NCBI GenBank assembly: GCA_963971425.1 | Contig: OZ020514.1 | Location: 20,247,406 to 20,311,405 of the forward strand | Source: Bryoerythrophyllum caledonicum | Lineage: Eukaryota; Streptophyta; Bryopsida; Pottiales; Pottiaceae | Reading direction: 5' to 3' | DNA: 64,000 bases | Part shown: positions 56,860-64,000 of the stretch, in pieces | How positions within the stretch are numbered: the stretch's first letter is position 1 | Layout: each line of letters opens with the position of its first letter | Position numbers and translations under genes: made by a program | The notes under the pieces: generated by a model | Told to the model about the DNA's origin: nothing | Seen by the model: the letters and a program-made list of their open reading frames with translations, nothing else | Database searches by the model: none

Positions 56860-57060
56860 CACTCCTCATCTCCATGAGGCAGGTGTACAATTAAATGTGC
56901 GGTGCATTATTCTTGGTTCTGACAAAATCCTAATGCACTTAAAATAACATGCAGATTATGTCTTTCCCTAGTTCTAGGGAGGAAGGCGAAATGGAAAGTA
57001 CAACTTTTGTACATTGACGGCATGCTCTCCAATAAGGAACACCTTTATTAGCTCCCTATT
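56860..57060. repeat. 200-bp module beside GC array, copy 2
   Basis: Second copy of the module at 55,345-55,545, again immediately outside a GC array. Confidence 0.75.
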
Positions 57061-57964
57061 AGTTTTGGAGCAAACATAAAAGTGTAGAAAACTATTTCCT
57101 TTCAAATTTAAAAAAAAATTCCTTGTCTTTGGTGGAAAATAACGCTTCAACTCAAGTCAAAGATTTTCACATATTGCCAAAAAAAAAACGGGCAAGGTAC
57201 CAAAAACAAAAACGTCTTAGGACATTAAACTTAGAGATTTTAACTTTTTATACTTTTGATTTTTTCCACAACAATATGTGGTGTAGACCTTCATATTGAC
57301 CATTTGGATCATCAATCTAAAACATATCAAGTATCTAAAATCTAAAACGTTAATTGCCCATTTTTGAGCTTCCACTACTAGCATAGTTGACTTGAATAAG
57401 CTACACCCTTTTTCTAACTCTAACAATTGGTGTATAAGGAACTAACATCATCCTAAACTACCATTAGTTATGGATTTAGGCCTTATCTAGTGCATAAATT
57501 CGATACCAAGTAGTGAGTAGCATGGAAGCTATGCAACCCTTTCAATCCGTGTGGTTAATATTTATGAAATTTTGTGGGGACATTAACAAAGAAGTATTTA
57601 TTGAGATCCTACGGTTAGATAAAGAAATAAAAAGGTTTTGTCTTCCTTCTTAGGCATTTTACTATAGCCTCGCAGTTTTGAAGTGTTTTTGGTGTAAAAA
57701 TGCCTTGGTCCTTTAGGGATTAGAAATGTTTGGAGGTTTAAAAATTGGTCCACACCATTTTTGTTTATACAAACGCACAAATCCTTATGAGGCTTAAGTA
57801 CATCCATAATCACACCACTATTATCAAGTAGAATGTAGACACTACTATTCATATTTTTTTTAGTATCCATAATGTAGTACGAAAATGGGAAAATACATTA
57901 AACGCTAGAAGATGAGGCACTCTAAGAAAAATGTCTCTTGGTACCGCAAAAACAAAAAATACAC
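57061..57964. other. AT-rich spacer between F4 and F5
   Basis: No convincing gene. A 90-codon minus-strand frame (57,598-57,870) has no recognisable features. A partial repeat of the AGTAGTGAGTAGCATGG word occurs at 57,511. Confidence 0.4.
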
Positions 57965-58854
57965 CTAGTCTATATTCATCGGGCTATTAGTAGTGCCACT
58001 CGCCCCTACCTTGTTGTCGTGTGCCCCTACGTGCATAGGGAGGTCTTCATCTGAGCCCAATACAAGTCTACGAGACGCCGATCGTGTTCTCCTCGCTGGT
58101 CCATCTTCATCCAACACGGCCCTTAGGATTTGGGATTGCATGAGCTGATCCAGCGCTTGCCGGTCCCTGGACTGTGCACATCGAGCAAGAATTCCGTTCC
58201 GTCATTTCGGAAAATTTCTTTCCACTCTGATTCCAATAATTGTCTTCGTTCTTGCGGGTCCGGTTGGTCAACGTCGTGAGAAATGCGATCCCTGTTGTCG
58301 TATGTGATGCGAACTTCGTCAACGGCCCACAACCATTGCCGTGGATGAGGTCCGAATCGAAATTGCTCCCCATTCTCGTCCCAATCGCCATTAAAGCATT
58401 GGTAGAAGAAATTTCGTTCTCCTTGGCCGTATTTGTCCTTTAACGGGATCAAATTCTTGCACACCCGGACAATCTGCTCCAGGTCCCTTTCCCAATCCCA
58501 CTCGTTTGAGAGGTGCATCTTATCCAACGAGTGCATCTTCAGTTTCCAGCTCGACACCAAATCCTTTCCCCACATCTGTGATTGATCATGAGCGTTCGTC
58601 ACATTGAACTCCTAATGCGGGGGCATGTATGGAACTAATCCAAAAAGTTCGTACAATCGCTCCTGAAAAGGGGCCTTGCACAATGAGCACCGCCGGCGTA
58701 CAACCATCAAGCTAATCAAGCAAAATGGATGGTACAAGTGCTTACAAGTGCCTAGATGCATCCCACCTTCTGGACCAAATGGGTTTGGACAAATTGAGCA
58801 AGTCGTACTGTCGGATACGAAGCTCGAAGGTTGTGGCCACAATAACATGGGGCT

Positions 58855-60846
58855 TGTAGAGTGATTTTTCACCACTCTGACAAAACACCCAAGTGTACCC
58901 ACACCTCATAGGATTCGTTACGGGGATGATCATACGCCTAGTTTTAAGTAATTGGGGATTAGTTGTGTTGTTAAGGCTATCTTTTTAGTTGATTCTTAAG
59001 GTTATCTATCTATTTATAGGAAATTAAGGCTGTTAGCATCATTCTTAAGGGATCCACAAACAAAGTCTAAACCCCAAGGATCTCTCGTGCCTTAAGGAGG
59101 TACATTAGTCCTTCTAAGATTGTGCTTATGCCACTAATTCTTAAACACTTGCCACACTGGGCTAATGGAAGTTTCCATTAAGTCTCATTGCTTTGGTTCT
59201 TTATTTATAGTCTTTAAGAATTCAAATTCTTACCTCATGCAAAATTGCTCCACTTTTCACGTTCGTCCACTGAATCCACGTAATCACGTTCTTAAGACAA
59301 TGGTTAGTCTCAAAAATTCCATGCACAAGTTAACTTAAGTCTTAAGGAGTTTCAGCTCTTAAGTCTCCTCTAAAGTTTACTTATCCACACTTAATTCTTA
59401 AAGACTACGGTGTTTTATACTTACTTCTACCATTTAGTCTTTAAGATCTCTGACTGGTTCTTAAGACTTCCTTCTCGGTCGTCTCGATGTTCTTAAGGAC
59501 ACAGTCTCTGGCCCTTAGTTCTTAAGCACTCACTTACTCACTTAGGCCTGATTCTAAAGAACCTGCACTGTCTAGACCAATTCAGCCCTACAGTGTTCTT
59601 AAGTTTCTGTCTTTAAGACTTCCAGAACCGGGAGTGCATCTCACTGAATGCAAATGTTGTCCCGTATTCTCACCCATACAAACCTTTAAGTCCAAGCCCT
59701 TAAACTTAAAGGTCTCGTGGTACTTAAGGTCTCAACCTTCATAAGCTTATGTATCCAAACTTGGACTTAAGATTCTTAAGTTTCTATGTTTTCTTCTTAA
59801 GTCTTTCTTTGGGATTTGTTCCTTATTTTCTCTCCTATGATAGATCCTTAAATACTCACAACTTAGCCTACCTTAGAGAATCCCTTCTATTAAGGCTAGA
59901 CTTAATGCCAATTTTTTGTATGCATAAGATGACATTCTTGCCATGCATCAAGGTATGCCACTCTTGATGTTTATCGCATAAATTGCATTAACACGAATAA
60001 GATTTCCACTCTTATTCTTATGATACTCAAGTTATGCTCACTCACACTTGAGATCTTATTAAGTACTTATGCATCACACATCTCATGCACTAAGTCACTT
60101 AATTTCACATTATCTCCATTAATCTTCACACTCATGATTAATGCTCCAACACACACACACAAGGTCACACCCACGACCTTAGTAGTTAGGGTATTTTCCT
60201 TACTTATTCCATGAAGAATAAATATACAATGCATTCATGCATAGGAATTTTATCCACAATTAATACCTAATACATGCACTTGCATTTACAACACACAAGG
60301 TCAAATTTATGCAATGAAGTTCACATATTATTGCAATTATACATATGACTCAAGTCACACACAAGACTCTACATATGCAAATTCAATAGTAATTATATAT
60401 TCATATATAAAATTAAATACTCTTACAACATTAAGAGTCATCAACTAGCTCTTTCACCTAAAGCTAGGACTCACTCCAATCTTCCTCCAAGGAATTTCTA
60501 TGGTAATGGCAAAGAATGCTAAAAATTCAAGCTAGTCATTCTACTCAACATCCAAGAGGTATACCTCTTGGCAAGAAATTTTCCCTAGTATTAACCATTA
60601 AGATTAATTCCACTAAATCTTCACATCTCTTCATATCGATTCATGAAAAGGTACAACCTATCCAAAGGGTGCGAGTTCAACCCTTTTCCCATTATTTCCT
60701 TATTCTTGGATATGAATAGGTATTTTCCACTTAATTAACTACTTAGTGTAAACTTAATCATTAATTTTTTAATTCTTCATATATCTACAATCCTTTTTAC
60801 ACTTAATTTTCGGAAAAAAGCCAATTTTTGTCATTTTGGCTCTACA
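58855..60846. repeat. Solo LTR nested in F5 (second)
   Basis: 1.99 kb with TGTAGAG...CTCTACA ends and an exact 5-bp duplication GGGCT (58,850-58,854 and 60,847-60,851). No internal coding region remains. The sequence is AT-rich and unusually full of TCTTAAG words (dozens between 58,970 and 59,840). Family (gypsy or copia) not determinable. Confidence 0.85.
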
Positions 60847-61287
60847 GGGCTGCCCCAACGATCGAGGGTGGATGAAACCTCCTTTTTGAAATTCCATTTG
60901 TACCGGGACCAATCGATGGTTGTTTTCCCACCGGCGGTTTTCACCATCGCCATTTCATCCATCTTGAAAAGATCATCTACGAGGGCCCACGATGTCAAAC
61001 CAAACACCCTCTCCTGGTTGTTTTCGGTATAGTTGTTGTCGATTTTTTTGAATTCCGCCACCAATTGTCGGGACCGATCGACCGTGAAGACGCAGGCCAA
61101 CTTCCATTGATAGTAATGTTCTACCAACACATCCAAGCGACTTTGTAGTCTTGAATTCTCTTCAAGCGCTTTAGCGAGCTCTTTGCCGCCATCACCCGCC
61201 GCACCGTCTTATTTGTTGACCAAAGCTTTGTCTGCATTGGTAGGGGCCTCATCAAACGACAATGAATCGTCTTGGGTTGACACGAGT

Positions 61288-63191
61288 TGTAGAAGAGAAT
61301 TTTATCTTGTAAAGAAATAACAATCCAAGATAATTCCCTAGTGGGGGATCTAGGAGAGGCTAATTCAGTCTATCGTTAAATAACTAAGGTCATATGTTAG
61401 ATAGGAATGTCGTTTATGTTACAACTTGCTTAGGATAGCGTATAATCCATTATTGGTGTTTTAATTATCCCTTGTGCTTTTCCAGTGAGTGCACACTACA
61501 CTCTTACAGTCAATTAGTGTTTAAGCATACAATTGTGGTTAGGTAGGTTCTTTCATCTAATAGGACACAAATAGTCTTGACACGTGGTTTTGTGTGTGAT
61601 ATAATTTGTCTTGCACAATTTATCTTTAATCCTAATTACTAGGTTCCTTAATTATTATGTTCCCATTTATCTTATCTACTCTACTTTGCCATGGGTTTGA
61701 GAGATAAGGTTTCTATCCTGACTTCCCACTTGCGCTCCTCTGGTCAGCCTCCAAAGTTAGTCATTCCAAACCGCCTGCTAAAGCATCCATTTCTGAAAAC
61801 ACTAGTCAACCATTAAATCTTATCTCTTCTTTAATGGTCACTCGGATTATATCTATAATCTATGAATCCTTTTACTAACATTATATCATGGCAAATGGTC
61901 TTGTTTTATGTCTCTACTCATTAGACATAATTCTATAGATAATTATTTATCTTAATTTAGCTTGACTTAATGTACACTCGGTCAAACTTAAAAGGAAATT
62001 CTTTCCCAACTCATGACAACATGGTCACTTCATAACTCCTTCATACTAGCTAGGCCCACTTATGGCTTCACAATCTTAACTTTCAATAGTTACCATCTTA
62101 TCTCTCACATATACCTTTACTATTTGTCATGTTTTCCTTCACATGATCTTTTAACACTTCTCTTCATACTACAATGACATAACTCTTAATTGAGGAAATT
62201 ACTATGGTTCATTTTATATTACGCTCAAGGGTGATCAATCCTTATCTCATTTATAAACGTAATTTCTCTCAACATTAATTATATAATTTAGTGTGACACA
62301 ACCTCACTTGTACTATTCATCTTAAATTTCTACCATTGCTCTCAGTAGGTTAAAGTTTTTATATTTACCAAAGCCATACAAGACTATTGGTCGCTTCAAC
62401 AATATATTTTAACCATTCTTTGTTTACATGGATATCACAAATTATCAGTTGAATCTTTCGACAAATGATTCAATAATCTATTAACGTATGACACTGGATT
62501 GCCTTAATTATATCACTCAACAAATTGCCTCTATTATGTTCACTTCACTTCCATTTTAATGATTTACAAAGTGTTATGGGAGTTTGTGCTGAGTTTGTGT
62601 CAGTGAGACAATTCGTCCGTAACGAGGAAAGGTCCTCAGAATAATTGTCTAATCACATAATTGCACTGGTCTGGGTTTTCGTGCAACATTCAACAATGTC
62701 GGATTAATTTAAGATTGTACAGTTGAACACAATCTCTCAATATTGATTCCATCGACAATTTGTCACATCACTCCATGTTGCCAGACATCAATCTCCTACA
62801 TCAAATCACTCAGCATGCAGAATTGACAATTAGTCCAGTAAACGAAGCTAGGCTTGTATTCCAAAAATTGAGCACTACATACACCAGCCTAGGACACACA
62901 CTTGAGCATAAAAATGTGGTGTGTTCACCTTCATCAGAAGGCGTTTTATCATTCCTCTGTGACTATTGGTATCTTGGGATCCTAACTATAAAACTTATAA
63001 CTACCTAAACTACCATGGTGTCTATTCATATCTCAGCCGCCATTAACCATCGACTACTAGTTTTTACACTATCCAAAAGATAAGGTAAAAGTTCACAGTT
63101 TATATGATCATTTGTAAACTAACATTCTATCTTTACCCTATTCTCATTGGAAAGACAATTTGTCACTAAAAAACAAAATTTCCTTACTACA
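61288..63191. repeat. Solo LTR nested in F5 (first)
   Basis: 1.90 kb with TGTAGAAGAGAATTTT at the left, AAAATTTCCTTACTACA at the right, and an exact 5-bp duplication CGAGT (61,283-61,287 and 63,192-63,196). TG...CA ends with 5-bp duplication are diagnostic of an LTR. No coding region remains. Confidence 0.82.
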
Positions 63192-64000
63192 CGAGTACAA
63201 GCCCTTCTCTTCATGTCGTGGATTCCAATCTTCTGTGGTCATTGTACTAGCTTCTAGGGCAAGTCGGAGCTCCTCCATATCACGTCGTTGCTGGTCAATA
63301 ATAATGTTTTTATCATTGAGTTCAACTCTCAACTTGCGAACCTCATCACGCAATGACAATAGTTTTGTCCTCTTCCCTTCTAATTGGTTCAGCAAGGTTT
63401 GGATAGTACTGGCAAAAATAGCACCAGTAGAGGCTTCTAACGTTCGATCAACAACCGCGGGGGATTGTACCTGAGCTACAACTTCATCAATGGAATGGTT
63501 AACGACTACGTTAACCGTTTATTCGGCCCTCCTTTGTTTGGTGCGTGCTTGTGTCCTTTGACTCCTTGTGATTGGAACGTGGGATCCGTTAGAGTCTATA
63601 TCCGTATTTGAGGGATCGGTCTCGTACGTGTCGACCGGTTCAGTCTTCGCCATCAATTTGCCCAATCCGCCTTCTCTATACCTCCGTGTCCCCATTGGAA
63701 TCAATCCATTTGCTGGAGAAGGAACTTTTAAGCTATCTTCCATGGCTTTCAAGGTGGACCAATCCACCCTCTTGCCCAACTTTACCTCCGCGTAGACACC
63801 TCGCGCAAGGAAGAGATTTACTTCATTGCGTTTGATATAAGGGATGTCGTACAAGACCTGGTATACTTCAATGCACCGTTTTTTGAACGCCTCGTCGGTG
63901 CACTTACAAAAATTTGCCTTCTGAAAGCGTCGGTGATAATTGTGTCGCTCCTCCAGGAAAGCCTTGTCGATATAGCACCACTCGATGAAGTTTGCGCAAT

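Larger units (their letters stand above)
50776..64000. mobile_element. hAT-B: second cargo-bearing hAT element (runs off window)
   Basis: Left end TAGGGTTGTC, sharing AGGGTTGTC with both hAT-A ends, followed by CGGACAG and CCGGACGGACAG subterminal words. It enters gypsy-2 copy 2 right after GTGTAACC (50,768-50,775). Copy 1 has the same sequence uninterrupted at 37,757-37,796. No right end is seen before 64,000, so the element exceeds 13.2 kb. Content: hAT transposase, F4, F5 with RING finger, and GC arrays of a different motif. If the order follows hAT-A, a kinase-like gene may lie beyond the window. Confidence 0.85.
57965..64000 (-). pseudogene. F5: F-family protein, long form with RING-H2 finger
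   Basis: Runs off the right edge, so the N-terminus is missing. Visible order on the minus strand: conserved module (IKRNEVNLFLARGVYAEVKL, GKRVDWSTLK, about 63,850-63,700); acidic/basic linker; coiled coil (SLRDEVRKLRVELNDKN, 63,380-63,250). After a solo LTR come DDSLSF and EENSRLQSRLDVLVEHYYQW...DRSRQLVAEF (61,270-60,850). After a second solo LTR comes a RING-H2 finger (CSICPNPF, HLGTCKHLYHPFC, CSLCKAPF; about 58,800-58,670), then ERLYELFGLVPYMPP, GERNFFYQCFNGDWDE, ESEWKEIF, DEDGPARRTRSAS, ending TAG 57,965. The frame is the same on both sides of the second LTR, so coil and RING belong to one protein. RING-H2 plus coiled coil suggests a ubiquitin ligase, substrate unknown. Further stops (63,5xx TAA, 58,611 TAG) and a frameshift near 58,150 are present. 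Confidence 0.68.

Noticed and set aside
59749-59967. Hydrophobic 72-codon frame within the TCTTAAG-rich sequence
   Set aside because: It lies inside a solo LTR and reflects local base composition.
61288-63191. Large intron of F5 as the explanation for the 1.9-kb gap
   Set aside because: Exact 5-bp duplications and TG...CA ends identify an inserted LTR at both gaps.

Overview
The window is nuclear DNA of a eukaryote, most likely a land plant. It shows plant-type TTTAGGG-like repeats, short GT-AG introns, a CACTA element, Ty3/gypsy elements with 5-base target duplications, and plant-style hAT transposases of the DUF659/hATC type. A non-seed plant is only a guess. No rRNA, tRNA or ordinary housekeeping gene was seen. 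Nearly all the sequence is explained by nested mobile elements.

Layout. The oldest layer is a minus-strand Ty3/gypsy fossil ('gypsy-2') present as two related pieces: copy 1 (about 1.4-5.0 kb and 37.3-39.0 kb) and copy 2 (40.7-40.9 kb and 50.2-50.8 kb). Copy 1 is split by a 32.2-kb element ('element G', 5,049-37,271). G has 29-bp terminal inverted repeats (28 of 29 identical) and a 4-bp target duplication AATG; the matching empty site is preserved in copy 2 near 50,591. G carries a DUF7869-type gene (minus), a decayed DDE-transposase piece, and a multi-exon gene (plus) joining a ParB-like domain, a degenerate DNA-methyltransferase-like region and an FCP1/HAD phosphatase-like domain. G alone is strewn with near-perfect palindromes built on TTTAGCTCGAGTCGAGCTAAA-type halves, in upstream regions and introns.

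A 13.5-kb hAT element ('hAT-A', 19,319-32,849) lies inside an exon of that multi-exon gene. It has hAT-type ends (AAGGGTTGTC / CAGGGTTGTC) and an 8-bp duplication (7 of 8 matching), and the exon frame is continuous on either side. It carries its own broken transposase, three copies of an unrecognised gene family (here 'F': F1, F2, F3; F3 is a long form with a RING-like C-terminus) and a protein-kinase-like gene. A second element of the same family ('hAT-B', 50,776 to beyond 64,000) sits in gypsy-2 copy 2, with its empty site preserved in copy 1 at 37,786. hAT-B has the same gene order: transposase, short F gene (F4), long F gene with RING finger (F5). F5 is split by two solo LTRs with exact 5-bp duplications.

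The two hAT elements share gene order and the placement of short GC-rich tandem arrays: one about 130-300 bp upstream of each gene start that can be examined, and others near the element ends. The repeat motif differs completely between them (GGGCCGGGCGCGYAC in hAT-A, GGGGCGGAGACGTCCCCGCC in hAT-B). Other features are a gypsy-1 fossil (40,922-50,200) with solo or partial LTR copies at 3.4 and 10.6 kb, and a 1.77-kb CACTA element with a GTC duplication.

Most coding regions carry premature stops or frameshifts, so the loci are probably relics. The kinase-like domain is the best preserved. The most novel content is the pair of cargo-bearing giant hAT elements and the 32-kb element G with its ParB/methyltransferase/phosphatase-like gene and private palindrome family.
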